From positions 164,501 through 228,500 of the forward strand of contig JAAOOA010000335.1 in NCBI GenBank assembly GCA_012861695.1: DNA of 64,000 nt, read 5' to 3'. Position numbers and translations under genes: made by a program. Of the stretch, positions 22,376 through 34,545 are shown in pieces. Every line of letters starts with the position of its first letter. The stretch's first letter is position 1. The notes beneath the pieces are model-generated. The model did no database searches. It had not been told where the DNA came from and was given only the letters and a program-made list of their open reading frames with translations. The DNA comes from Trematomus loennbergii (lineage: Eukaryota; Chordata; Actinopteri; Perciformes; Nototheniidae).

Positions 22376-23130
22376 GACTATGTAAGGGATAATGTGCAGC
22401 GAGGCGGTCATTATGGGTAAAAGAACACCCGACAGGCAGATCAGGAGCCTGACGGGAAGCGGAGGGATCTTGATCTGCATGAAGGGTGTTCTTCATAACG
22501 ACCACCTCGCTGCACATTATCCCGCTTATTACAAGGCCACATTCTCAACAAAGTAACGACATGACTCCCAATATTAATTGAAATGCTTTTATTGATTTAG
22601 AAAATGTTTTTATTGATTTAAAAAATAATATTATTGATTTAAAAAATAGTTTTATTGATTTTAAAATGACATGCATCCGCTAAGAAAATAGTCAGTTGTT
22701 ACCGTTTGAACTACGTAGCAACGGCAGGAACTGCTTCGATGGCGTTTTTGAGGAGCTTTTGATTACAGATTTGAAAACATCGTTGCTTGCTTTAAAAGTA
22801 ACACAATTCAATATGTCAAACCATATCCCTGCCCTAATGCCAAAGTAACTGGCAACTGAATATGTTTTGCCGTTTGATGTCTGGACCATTACGTAAAAAA
22901 AGACCGCAGCTCTGTGTGAGGGTTTCTGTTTGAAAAGCAAACTGTATGCAATTTGCTTTTAAGCCAAACTGTATACAGTTAAATCGACCGGACGTCTTTC
23001 TGCAGATGTGAGCGTCCTTAACAACGGGCAATAAGTCCTTGACAGCAGTCTGTACTACTGGATTAACAACGTGTCACGTGTTCTGAATAGACCAATCAGA
23101 AAATCGAGTACTCAACTGAGCCATGTAATA
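22376..23130. mobile_element. Foldback-like element with 28-bp arms
   Basis: Near its left end 22386-22413 and 22495-22523 are near-perfect inverted arms ('gggataatgtgcagcgagg'). It contains repeats of 'tattgatttaaaaaat' and a segment (22925-23030) that is the reverse complement of 42275-42380 in unit C. A relative is at 58100-58400. Unit A lacks it. Boundaries are approximate. Confidence 0.55.
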
Positions 23131-23307
23131 AAGTAACATAAACAGCTGGAGAGGGATCATCCTCTGTTGCTTTTTCGAGGTTTCTTCCATTTTTCCCCAT
23201 TAACTGTGGGGTTTCTCCAATTAACTGGAGGGTTGGTCCGATGTGAGGGTCCAAGGACAGAGGGTGTCGTATTAATATCTGTACAAACTATAAAGACCAC
23301 GGAGACT

Positions 23308-23745
23308 CTTTAAAGTAGAGACACTACATACTGATATACACCTGAACATCAGCAGGAGAGGACTCTTAAAGTAGAGACAGTACATACTGATATACACCTG
23401 AACATCAGCAGGAGAGGACTCTTTAAAGTAGAGAACTACATACTGATATACACCAGAACATCAGCAGGAGAGGACTCTTTAAAGTAGAGACACTACACAC
23501 TGATATACACCTGAACATCAGCAGGAGAGGACTCTTTAAAGTAGAGACATACATACTGATATACACCTGAACATCAGCAGGAGAGGACTCTTTAAAGTAG
23601 AGACACTACATACTGATATACACCTGAACATCAGCAGGAGAGGACTCTTTAAAGTAGAGACACTACATACTGATATACACCTGAACATCAGCAGGAGAGG
23701 ACTCTTTAAAGTAGAGACACTACATACTGATATACACCTGAAGAT
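23308..23745. repeat. 57-bp minisatellite, array B2 (about 8 copies)
   Basis: Counterpart of 1921-2198. The longest array in the window, with several single-base variants between copies. Confidence 0.95.
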
Positions 23746-23937
23746 GAGCATCATGTGTCTTCTTCAATAAATATGGTTCTGAAATGAGGCGTGACATCTA
23801 CGTTTGCTTTTGGTACTTTATGTATATTTGTATGCCAATACTTCTGTACTTCACTTAAGTTAGATGAATGAATGTACTTGTACTCGTAACAGAGTATTTT
23901 TGGTAATTTAGCATTACTTTTACTTAAAGTGGACCTA

Positions 23938-25149
23938 TCATGCTATATTTGAATAATATAGTGTTGGACCATAAGGCATATTTATACTTTTTTTTTTCAA
24001 AATACCAAACAGATCATGCATTTTAGCCATGCCTCATTTTGCTCAATTTGACATTTTTTAGATCTTTTAGCAAGGGCAGATTCAGTGAGAACAGCACCAT
24101 CTAGAGACCTGGCATATGTACTACAGCGTCTCCAGCGCTTTCGAACGGCAATGGCCGTGTCTGTCTCCTCCTGATTGGTGGAGTTGGCCCAATAGCCGTA
24201 GCGCCACGTCCTGACGTCAGGACAGTGTTCAAATCTGGATCAGTTTTTATCAGATCCGTTGCAGCCCCTTTTTTAGAGATTTGGGTATGGAGGAAAATAG
24301 AGAGTTTTCTGACACTTGGTGAGTTCCCTGAACACCGGGGACACATATTCATGCATAAAAGACGTACAAAAGTGCAAAATGCAAAATGCACTTTTTACAT
24401 GCATACAAACTTTTTTACATGCATACAAAATGCACTTTTTTACACAACCCTCTCTATTTTCCTCCATACCCAAATCTCTAAAAAAGGGGCTGCAACGGAT
24501 CTGATAAAAACTGATCCAGTTTGAACACTGTCCTGACGTCAGGACGGTGGCGCTACGGCTATTGGGCCAACTCTCCACCTATCAGGGGAATGTGGGGTTG
24601 GGCCACGGCCGGCCATTGCCGCTCGAAAGCGCTGGAGACGCTGTAGTACATATGCCAGGCCTGTAAGTGGCGCTGTAGTCTGCCACAAAAGCAGCGAAGA
24701 AGACTTCCCGCCCATAGTTACCATGGTTACCCTTCTGTTTATTCTCCGCTGTGGCTTTTTTTCTCCCTCCCCGAGGCAAGCGTTTGCTCCCGCTGCTTTA
24801 ATTCAATGCAATCCCTCCCCGTCGAGGCAAGCACTGTAATTCTCTCCGGTTAGTCCACCAGCAGATGACAAACACCCACCTCTCCGCCTCTTCCAAGGAA
24901 CGAGGGGACCGTGCGGCAGAGTTTCAGTTTCAGTTTGTTTCGCCGGTCAAGATGTCCGTCTCCCCTCTCCTGCAGGGGGGCATGGTCAGCAGAATCAGAC
25001 CCGTAGACAGCAAACAGCACATAGAGCGAAATGAGGCATGGCTAAAATGCATGATCTGTTTGGTATTTTGAAAACAGAAACGTATAAATATACCTTATAT
25101 AGGTATGGCCCTACAATATATCATTTAAATATAGCATGATAGGTCCACT
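23938..25149. mobile_element. TTAA element, 1.2 kb, with internal inverted duplication
   Basis: TTAA at 23934-23937 and 25150-25153. Ends AGTGGACCTATCATGC... and ...GCATGATAGGTCCACT. Inside, about 24180-24310 and 24450-24590 are inverted copies ('tttagagatttgggtatgg'), giving a large palindrome. The shorter relative 33440-33930 has a single copy of this block. Confidence 0.85.
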
Positions 25150-25153
25150 TTAA

Positions 25154-26278
25154 CCTGTTACGCACCGCCCCCCCGGTACCGGGGGATAAACGCGTCATTT
25201 GCAGGAAACAACGTCTAAGGGATCTTAATATTTAATAAACTATGAATCTTTTATATCCATGTAACGGGAAGAAACTCAGCTAACTGATCTTTTTAATTTT
25301 TTTTCTCCAAAAAAAACCCACACTGCTAACACTCAGCCTCTGAATTAGCCACGAGCGAAAAAATGTAACCTAAAACGGCACTTAAACTCACAATAACTCC
25401 CTTATTACTTATCCTAGATGCACAGCCAACCACTCGTTTTTGGTGTCCTGGAGACACAGAATCTGTGTAAAAAACCTCAACACTCAGTGATAAACATTTG
25501 CGACGCTATAAACGAAAGCGTACATCATAACATGTGGAGCTAGGTAGCTAGAAACGCTAACATGGCTTACCTTGGTCAAAACTGGTCTTCAATGGCATTA
25601 AAACGATAAAAAAACGATGCTGCAGTTAATCCATAGGTTCATCCAATGTGTCTGTGCCCTCTTTGAATTTTTTCTGATAATCCATAAGCAATAAAACTGC
25701 TTTTTTGTTTCCAGATGCCAGAGCTAGAATGTAGCTCCACTCTGCTTTACATTTACATGTGCGCAGCCCCCACCTTTTCTCTTCACAATGTGTGTGTGAG
25801 TCGTCTATTGGCTCTAACGGTCAGAAAGAGGTGTCAACCATCAAAATCGAGCAAGGGGGGCCAGAGATATGGAAAAAAAAACATTTTCACCCAAATCACC
25901 TCAGAGGTGGAGTGGTTTTGGCTAAACCTCTCTAAAAAGGTCAAATGTCACTTGTTTTGCATCAATCTTGATACAGGGTACTTATTATATGTTGTAATTT
26001 GGATTCCTAAAGCTTTTAGTCTACTAACCCATCATCCAAGGGTAGTTTTCACTATCTGTAAAAAATAATTTTTTTACTATGTAAAATCTGATTTTTCTTT
26101 AAAATAAAAAAACATTTATATTGATTCTGACACTTCTACATCCAACTCACAGATGTAACCTTGCTTTGATAAAAGAAATTATTCATATAACCCTTTTAGA
26201 AGTTAAGTTGTAGTCATTTGTTTTGGGCATGTCATTTTCGAGCCTGAAACATGAAAAACAGGCTTGGTGCTTAACAGG
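25154..26278. mobile_element. TTAA element, 1.1 kb, piggyBac-type termini
   Basis: Starts CCTGTTACGCACC and ends GGTGCTTAACAGG, between TTAA at 25150-25153 (shared with the previous element) and 26279-26282. It contains the palindrome 'cccggtaccggg'. No transposase. Its right end lies 60 bp upstream of the RING exon acceptor, as in unit A. Confidence 0.75.
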
Positions 26279-26341
26279 TTAAGAAGAACCTTTTACAATT
26301 TGTATTTCTTCCACCCTCTCCTCTGTCTTTTCCCTGCAGAA

Positions 26342-26528
26342 ATGGCCTTTGCAAACATTTCAGAGGAGTTACCGTGCTCCGTCTGTTTTGAGGTTTTCAC
26401 GATGCCTCGTTCCACTCCCTGTGGATGCTACTACTGCCGGGCCTGCAACAGCAGGTTCTGGTGCACTGGGGACATGAGCCACTGTCCCGAGTGCAATGAA
26501 TCCTTCCTCACAGCCCCCAAACAAGCAG
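26342..26528 (+). CDS. TRIM unit B, RING exon, degenerate
   Basis: Same start context, acceptor and phase-1 donor as the other RING exons, giving 62 residues. Two changes stand out. The zinc-binding His is Cys (CGCYYCRAC instead of CGHNYCRAC), and the 18-residue segment between APK and QAG is deleted in frame. Many exposed residues also differ (MPRSTP, FWCTGDMSHCPEC), far more than among A, C and D. The frame is nonetheless fully open. Cys can replace His as a zinc ligand in RING-like folds, so activity cannot be excluded, but relaxed constraint is the simpler reading. Confidence 0.8.
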
Positions 26529-26685
26529 GTGACTCAAATTCCCAAAATGTTCTGATTTTTCTGGTATTCTTCAAATAACGTCTTTTCTTGTTTTTGGAAA
26601 AATGTATTCTTTTATATTGATAAAAAGAAAAGCACAAGGTCTTTAAACAGTCAGGATTTGCAAACATTTCCTCAAAAATCCTTAA

Positions 26686-27354
26686 AGGTCACCTATTATG
26701 AAAATGGCACTTTTTGATATCTTTTATACATAACTACCCTCTCTCTTTTACTCCGTACCCAAATCTCTAAAAACGGGGGAACAACGGAGCTGAACCAGAT
26801 TTGAGTCCGATATGAGGTATATCTGAAATGTGGTTTTACACCCACGGGCCTATCAGAAACGTTGCTATCAGAAACAATGCACAAAGTGTTTTGGAAGTAA
26901 TATGGTCTTTGTTTACATTAGCAAGCATCGCTAACACTCAGAGCTAACCTGTACTGGAGAGAGTGTGTGTAAAGAAGCAGGAAATAAAAAGGAACTCACC
27001 TTGTGGTAAACCTGAGAGAGAGAAAAGAGTTTGAGCTCCATACTGTTTCAGAAATAATACTTGATGTGGTTTGGAACATAATATAGCATTTAATCACAGC
27101 AGCATTTAGCTGAGTTTCTGCTTGTCTCTGCAGCTCTGCTGCATGCACGCTCCAAAGGGGCGTAGCCACGGCAGCTCGGGTTACATTTGAAGAGCCAGAC
27201 CCAGAATCAGCACGTTAGTAACAGGCTGAAACAGAGGGATATGAGGCTACAATGGGTGATCTGTTTGGTATTTTGAGCAAAACACTTCATAGACATGTTT
27301 TGTATAGATATGGCCCTATAATATATTTTTCCAATATATCATAATAGGTGAGTT
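26686..27354. mobile_element. TTAA MITE in unit B intron 2, 669 bp
   Basis: TTAA on both sides (26682-26685, 27355-27358). Ends AGGTCACCTATTATG and CATAATAGGTGAGTT. Same insertion as 3037-3344 in unit A, but with both ends intact. Confidence 0.85.
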
Positions 27355-27428
27355 TTAATATAAAAAAGGAAACCTTATACAAAATTAAAATATATATGAA
27401 AAAATATTCTTTAATTTTCCAAAAGCAG

Positions 27429-28895
27429 GTGAGGATGGAGGATCCCCGGCCGGGCCTGGAGACGTGCCCTGTGACCTCTGCCAGGGGAATAGGAAGCGTA
27501 AGGCTGTGAAATCCTGCCTGGTTTGTGTGGCCTCTTACTGCGACGCTCACCTGAAGCCCCATCGCACCGTGCAGAAGTTAAAGAGGCACCAGCTGATCAA
27601 CCCCGTGGATTCCCTCGAGGAAAGGGTGTGCAGGAAGCACAACAAAGTGATGGAGTCTTTCTGCAAGGAAGACGAGTGCTACGTTTGTTCCGTGTGCCTG
27701 AAGGAAGACCATGTGGGGCATCACATCGTCTCTTTGGAGGAAGAATTTAAGTTCAGGAAAACTTCTCTGCAGCTCGTAAAAATACATATTGACAATGTTA
27801 TGAATGATAAATGCAGCATGGTTTTCAGGATGGATTACTCGATGATGCAAAGTAGGCAGAAGGAGCAGGAAGCGAACCAGGCCCTTGCTGTTGTGGTTGC
27901 CGCGATTCTCAGTAAAAGAGCTAAGCTGATGGAGGTTTTGGAGGAGAAGCAGGAAGCTGCAGAGCTAAAGGATAAAGCACTAAAGAGACAGCTATGGCTG
28001 GAGATCGCAGAACTCCGTCAGACGAGTGTGAAGATGGAAGAAGTTTTAAAGACAGAGGATGAATTTCGACTCCTGCAGAACCTACCATCCCCTCTGCAAC
28101 AAACACAAAGCATTGCTATACAGAACGCAAAAGTCTCCTGCAAGTAGAGAAAGTCTTGAGAGCGGTGGTTAAAATCGAGGAGACACTCAACAAACACATG
28201 GACAAGATTATCAGAGAGGTCCTTCAGGGGGATGAGGAAGAGGAGGCCTTTGAAGAACAGCAAACAGGAACCCCGTTTGACGATGAACTTGTGAAGATCC
28301 AGGAGCAACATGCAGTAAAAGTGACTTTGGATCCCATCACAGCTCACCCTTCCCTTATCGTCTCTGAGGACGCGACACAAGTTTGGGATGGGGTCTTCAA
28401 TAGGAACATCAGTGACAACCCTAAAAGGTTCGACTCGCTCCATTTCGTCCTTGGGAATGAGGGGTTTTCCTCCGGGAAAATCTACTACGAAGTATCCCTT
28501 GAAGGACTGACTGGATGGGAAGTGGGAGTGGTGAGAGAGTCCATCAACAGGAAAGGTTTCAACTTGTCGCTTACTCCAGAAAACGGATGCTGGACGTTGG
28601 GGTACTATTCGGGACGATGCCAGGCTAACTCCAATCCTCCGTCCACTTGCCTTCGCTTAAAAAGCTCCAGAAGGTCGGGGTGTTTGTGGATTTGGAAGAA
28701 GGGTTCGTCTCTTTCTACAACGTGGACACGAGGGCTCAGATCTACTCGTTTACAGGGTGCGTCTTTGAAGGTGCATCATTTCTGAGGAAAATACTAGCGT
28801 TCTGGGCTAGGACCAGGATCTACCCTTTGTTCCGACCCAGCGCTGAGGAAGGGAGCGCTCCTTTACGGATCACTAATGTCAGATCAGTGTTGTAG
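27429..28895 (+). pseudogene. TRIM unit B, B-box/coiled-coil/PRY-SPRY exon, frameshifted
   Basis: Acceptor 'ccaaaagcag'. The frame is open from 27431 to a stop at 28145-28147, covering B-box 1, B-box 2 (CRKHNKVMESFCKEDECYVC...) and the whole coiled coil. A 4-base deletion near 28088 causes the early stop. The PRY/SPRY then continues in a second frame (28156-28785) and, after a 1-base loss near 28641, in a third (to 28895). The tail S-V-L-stop is encoded by the end of the inserted hAT element. With the RING exon it could still give a SPRY-less protein of about 300 residues, similar in layout to short TRIM isoforms. That is inference only. Confidence 0.87.
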
Positions 28896-29847
28896 TCAAG
28901 TCACCAATTCACGAGTCCAAGTCACTCTCGAGTCCCCACTTTCCGCGTCCAAGTCCAAGTCCGAGTCACCTAGGGAGAGTCGGAGTCAAGTCCGAGTCCA
29001 AGTCCGAGTCCAAGTCCGAGTCCAAGTCCGAGTCCAAGTCTGAGTCACCCAAGGAGTGTCCGAGCCACCATATCTTTCTGAGCTGCTACACCTTACACGC
29101 CCAACCGCCTTCTCAGGTCAGCGGATCAACTGCTCCTGAATGTGCCCAGAACCAAGTCAAAGGTCAGAGGGGGCTGTTGCTTCTCTGTAGCGTCTCCCAC
29201 ACTGTGGAACGATCTGCCCATGCACTTCAGACAGGCCTCCACACTGCCTGCTTTTACATCGCTTCTTAAAACCCACCTCTTCTCCTTAGCGTATTAACAT
29301 CTTTTAGAGTGTTGCTTTTATTGCTTTTAAATTATCTATTGTTTTTACTTGTACTTGTTTTATGGTGTGTGAGCTGTGCTGTGTTATTTTTTGTATGTTT
29401 TGTTTTGTTTATTTGACTGTACAGCACTTTGGTCTGGAGGTTTAAAGTGCTCTATAAATAAAGCTGTATTGTATTGTATTGTATTACCTGTGTTCGAGTC
29501 CGAGTCCAAGTCCGAGTCACCCAAGAAGAGTCCGAGTCAAGTTCAAGTCACAAGTCTTCATGTATTAGTCTTAGTGGATATATTTGTTTAAATGTAGCTG
29601 TAGCTCCTCTACATTGCTTTTATCCTGTCATTTTATAACTCGCCTCCAGGTGCACTCGCCAGGACAGAGTACATCTGACTCGAGACAAAACTTGCTCGAA
29701 TCCGAGTCCAAGTCGGAGCGTCAATGTACAAGTCGAGTCCAAGTCATCGTGGGTGAAAAATTCCGAGTTCGAGTCAGAGTCAATCATTGCGAGAGCCTGA
29801 GTCGAGTCACGAGTCGTGAAAATCGGCACTCGAGTACTCCATCTCTG
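28885..29847. mobile_element. hAT-type element, 963 bp, exact 8-bp TSD TGTCAGAT
   Basis: TGTCAGAT at 28877-28884 and 29848-29855. Starts CAGTGTTGTAGTC and ends GAGTACTCCATCTCTG. Rich in 'gagtccaagtcc' repeats (28960-29045). A LINE fragment is nested at about 29061-29486. Related copies at the same kind of site are 4870-6036 and 46173-46668. Confidence 0.88.
29061..29486 (+). mobile_element. LINE 3' end (L2/CR1-like) with (tattg)n tail
   Basis: The first 200 bases translate, with stops, to the typical end of a fish LINE reverse transcriptase reading frame (…LLHLTRPTAFS…). The 3' tail 'aaagtgctctataaataaag' is followed by tattg repeats. The copy in unit C (46173-46668) lacks it, so it inserted after that split. 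Confidence 0.65.
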
Positions 29848-30058
29848 TGTCAGATACACAAAAAAAAAGTAGAGCGTCCTACTCGGACAAGATCCTGGGG
29901 TTTGTTATAATGGAGGAGGATTTTAAGATGAGATGACCCTTCTTCTTTGACATTTGGACGTTGCAGCAGCACAATGAGAGCTATTGTACAAAAGAAAAAA
30001 GGAAGATTCTTTGTGTCCTTGGAAATAAGCGATGTTCCTCTGGTAGAATCTAATTTGA

Positions 30059-30469
30059 AGTATCCCTTGAAGGACTGACTGGATGGGAAGTGGGAGTGGT
30101 GAGAGAGTCCATCAACAGGAAAGGTTTCAACTTGTCGCTTACTCCGGAAACGGATGCTGGACGTTGGGGTTGTATTGGGGACGATGCCAGGCTAACTCCA
30201 ATCCTCCGGTCCACTTGCCTTCGATTAAAAAGCTCCAGAAGGTCGGGGTGTTTGTGGATTTTGAAGAAAGGTTTGTCTCTTTCTACAATGTGGACACGAG
30301 GGCTCAGATCTACTCGTTTACAGGGTGCGTCTTTGAAGGTGCATCATTTCTAAGTAAAATACTAGCGTTCTGGGCGAGGACCAGGATCTACCCTTTGTTC
30401 CGACCCAGCGCTGAGGAAGGGAGCGCTCCTTTACGGATCACTAATGTCAGATACACAAAAAGAAAGTAG
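30059..30469 (+). pseudogene. Second, 5'-truncated SPRY copy of unit B
   Basis: After a block matching TRIM 3' UTR, the sequence re-enters the SPRY domain in mid-domain (Y-P-L-K, G-L-T-G-W-E-V-G-V-V-R-E-S) and continues to the native terminus ITNVRYTKRK-stop. One base is missing near 30147, so the two halves lie in different frames. It lacks RING, B-boxes, coiled coil and PRY. It arose by duplication of the SPRY half plus 3' UTR, and is useful as a record of the native C-terminus. Confidence 0.8.
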
Positions 30470-31350
30470 AGCGTCCTACTCGGACAAGATCCTGGGGTTT
30501 GTTATGATGGCGGAGGATTTTAAGATAAGATGACCCTTTTTCTTTGACATTTGGACGTTGCAGCAACACAGGGAGAGCCATTGTAAAGTAGAATGAAGTA
30601 CTGAATGGATATTTATGTATTTCTAAACTTATTCATTTCATTGTTAAAACAAAACAGAAAAAGCAACAACTTTATATTAAGGAAGAAATGCAAATATGGC
30701 AAAACATCATAATTACTTGTATGTGCTAATAATACTTTAAATATTGTTATCATTATTACTTCTATCATTTCTACGACATTTCGCTCACCTTTATTGTGAC
30801 TTTATTGAAATGTTTATATTTTAAAATGTGCTGTTTATTTGGGGATTTTATTACGACTGTACTTTATTCAATGTTTAATGCCTAAACACACTGCTGCTCA
30901 TGTAACACAGTATATAACTCATTTGTACACTTTTGATTTATTGTTTTCCTTTCTGATGCTGTGTTGGTGATTTTCGAGCAATCTCTGAAGGAATCATTTA
31001 TTTCGGGGTTTATTAAGTTATATCTTATCTTAAAGAATAATCAATAATGTTCCTCAGCTAACTTTTGATTTGGCTTCTTTAGTCATACTCGTGTTTGGGT
31101 ATCGTTCGGCTGTTAAGATTCACTTTTAATTGTTGTTATATCAAAATAAAATATAGTTGTAATGATATATTTGTTTTCTGAAATGGATGCAGTGTTTGCC
31201 TTTGGTCACTTGAGGGCAGTGCACACACAATAATGGTATTCTGCTAAACTCCTAATAAACAAATACACAAGTTACTGTGCACAAAACAGGAGATACATAT
31301 TATTATTCAAAAGACAGCCATCTTAATGTCTTCATACAAATTGGGTTATA
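30470..31350 (+). other. 3' flank of unit B
   Basis: Same as 7263-8288 without the SINE, and as 46669-47400 in unit C. AT-rich; no gene. Ends at the TTAA used by the composite element. Confidence 0.55.
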
Positions 31351-31354
31351 TTAA

Positions 31355-33066
31355 AGGTGGGGTAGGTAATTTTGGAGAAACCAGCTCGAGTGCGCAAGAA
31401 TTTGAAAATACACAGCCGGAAAAAATCTGCCACTTCCTTACAGAGCCCCTCCTCCAACACACACGAACACGCACATGACCAATGAGGGCACGAGATAAGT
31501 TTGTGCACAGATGGAAGGCTGACAGGCAGGTAGGCCCAGTGGCGTTTTTATATGTATAAAAGTGTGGGGCACAAAAAACTTAGATGTCTATATATAAGCT
31601 TCTGCAGTGACGTGCAGTGAGGTTCATGGCTGGTGAGGCACTTGCACTGACTCTTCAGGTTTAAATATTATATTTGACCTAAACCAAAATATAATGTTAT
31701 TTTCAAAAGCTTTTTTTGTCTGATGCTTCGATTAATTTTAAACAGACAGTTCAACAAAAGGATACCCAAAAAATTTCATTTATCATTTAAATATTGAATT
31801 GTTCTCTCTTAGTAAGATCCCATTTTCAATAAAATTGCGGTCTTACCTTGACTTGAAGATGAAGTCCATTTGCCTATCCTTCTGGACAAACATTTCTATT
31901 ACTTTTTTGTAAAAGTCCTCGTTATCTTCTTGTAGTTTCAAAAGTCTATCATAAATCTAATCGATAGATTTATGATTAAAAAATTATAAAAGTAGGGTAG
32001 ACATGTGGATATTATCCGGCTGAACAAAACGTGCATTTATCAAACAGGTACGTTTCCCACAGATCTTATTTCGAGCTATTTTCTAAAATCCTATGGAGAA
32101 ATCTCATTGCTTTTTGTCGAGGGAAGCCATGCGCAGCTTACTTCCGGGTTTTAGGATGCGTCACTGCAGCTCTCTCGTCTCCTCTTCACACACCACACTT
32201 TTCGCGGCACACGTACTTACAGCCAATCAGCTCTGAATTATGTGAGATGACGTATGGTGGGGATGGCAGCTCAGTGCCCCTATGGTCATTATTTTTTTGC
32301 CACACACATTAAATAGGAAAATACTCTGAGCATGCGCAGTGTAGTTTTTACAGTCACCGTTCACTTAGACAGTGAGAGGGAGGGGCATGATCAGGTTTTG
32401 TCCCACATGGCTCTAAACAGCTCAATAGGCACACACTGTAGACACTAATTAGAAGAACACAGACTAAAACAACAATGTACAGACGAATCAGATGATTAAA
32501 CATGATCTTAAAATATATTTTATATATATAATTTTTTTTTGCGCATTTTTTGTAATCATTATTTGTAATACTTTCTGCTGACACTAGGTGGGGCTGTGCC
32601 CCACCTGCCCCTAATGACCAGTCGCCACTGGGTAGGCCATCCAGTTATTTTAGCCGGGCCGGCTAAAATGATTGGTCGTGTTTTTACAGTATTACGGCTT
32701 CCACAGATTACATTTTTTTATGGATTTTTTGTCAAAGCACTTAAGATATTCATTGCTATCGGGATTGTTAAGAGCATTCCATAGAATATAAAAAAGTGTA
32801 TCTCGAGCCGGTTTCTCAAACTTACCTACAGTACCCACCTTTAAATGCAGGCATTAAGTTACATGTTCACGTTCTGCTGCCACAATAAGCCGGTTTCTCC
32901 AGTGTAATGATAATAAAATGCTAAGTAAGTATTGGTAATAATATATAAAAACAACAACGTTTGGGTTAGTTCAGATAATCATTGCTATCGGGATGTTAAG
33001 AGCATTCCATGGAATATAACAAAAAGTGTATCTCGAGCCGGTTTCTCAAACTTACCTACCCCACCT
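31355..33066. mobile_element. Composite TTAA element carrying copied neighbouring DNA
   Basis: TTAA at 31351-31354 and 33067-33070. Ends AGGTGGGGTAGGTAA and TTACCTACCCCACCT. Left and middle parts match the MITE at 16338-16725, but its inner terminus at about 32840 runs on through TTAA into 32845-32972. That segment is the reverse complement of 16204-16333, the DNA flanking that MITE. A second MITE end then closes the element. A hAT copy (31537-32630) is nested inside. Confidence 0.75.
31537..32630. mobile_element. hAT-type element, 1094 bp, exact 8-bp TSD GGTAGGCC
   Basis: GGTAGGCC at 31529-31536 and 32631-32638. Ends CAGTGGCG and CGCCACTG. Contains a block (32050-32175) related to the nested TIR element of 19255-19975. 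No transposase frame. Confidence 0.85.
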
Positions 33067-33200
33067 TTAAGTGTCCACAAGAAAAACACAACATTACAGA
33101 AATGTGGTGTGTGATGAGCCTCTCTATTTCGCGTCGGGCCGAACCACGCCCCTTAGATATAATGAGCATATACCACGGCCTGTCGTGAGCTATTGCTTAA

Positions 33201-33373
<173 letters not shown>

Positions 33374-33439
33374 ATGCAGAATAACAGTGATGCTCTCTCT
33401 CCCTTTTACTCCCTCCCTCTCTCTCTCTCTCTAATTTAA

Positions 33440-33930
33440 AGTGGACCTATCATGCTATATTTTAATAATATAGTGTAGGACCATACCTATATAAGGCATA
33501 TTTATACCTTTTTTTTTTCAAAATACCAAACAGATCATGCATTTTTAGCCATGCCTCATTTCGCTCAATGTGCACTTTTCTTAGCCCTGTTTTTGCAAGG
33601 GCTGATACTGTGAGAACAGCACCATCTACAGGCCTGGCATATGTACTACAGCGTCTCCAGCGCTTTCGAACGGCAATGGCCGTGGCTGTCTCCTCCTGAT
33701 TGGTGGAGTTGGCCCAATAGCCGTAGCGCCACTGTCCTGACGTCAGGACAGTGTTCAAATCTGGATCAGTTTTTATCAGATCCGTTGCAGCCCCTTTTTT
33801 AGAGATTTGGGTATGGAGGAAAATAGAGAGGGTTGTGTTTTCTGACACTTGGTGAGTTCCCTGGAACACCGGGGACACATATTCATGTATAAAAGACGTA
33901 CAAAAGTGCATTTTGCATGATAGGTCCCCT
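33440..33930. mobile_element. TTAA MITE, 491 bp
   Basis: TTAA at 33436-33439 and 33931-33934. Ends AGTGGACCTATCATGC and GCATGATAGGTCCCCT. Short form of the element at 23938-25149. Confidence 0.85.
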
Positions 33931-33934
33931 TTAA

Positions 33935-34545
33935 TTCAGTTCGTGTCACTGACGCTCTGCTGACGTCACGGAGCTATTAACATACAGTCATTCATAAATG
34001 GGAATACAGCACTTTACAAAAAAACAAATTAAAAGATGTAAAAAATAAGTAATGATAGGCTACATATTGTTCTTACATTTCCCATAAATGTTCATATTTA
34101 AAAAAAAATGTAAAAAAAAAAATTGGCTTGAAAATGTAAAAAAATTTTTTTTGTAATCTTGTCATGCATTTAAATAATAAAACATCAACAAATAAAATAA
34201 AAATTCTAAATGTAATGTGAAATAAAACAAAAAATGATTTAATTTAATAAAATTCAAAGATATTATTAAATAATTGCATTTATTAATAATAAATAACATT
34301 TAATAATTACGTAATTAAATTGGGATTTCAATAATTGTCTTGGATATAACTGTAATGACTGTATTTAAAAAAGTAGTGAAAAAATAATATGAATGAATGA
34401 AGATGAAGTTGGTCCTCATTAAGGTACAGGCATAAACACACACACAGGAACTAACTGCTTCAAGAAATAAAGCTGTCATCTGATTGCTCAAGCGTCAAAA
34501 CGTCATCGGTAACTAGGTCAAACTATACAAATAGTGTTACTTGAG
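33935..34545 (+). other. 5' flank of unit C
   Basis: AT-rich, partly matching the other 5' flanks ('gttggtcctca...aggcataaacacacacac' region at 34408-34445), but clearly the most divergent of the four. No gene. A possible TATA-like 'ctatacaaat' lies at 34523. Confidence 0.45.
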
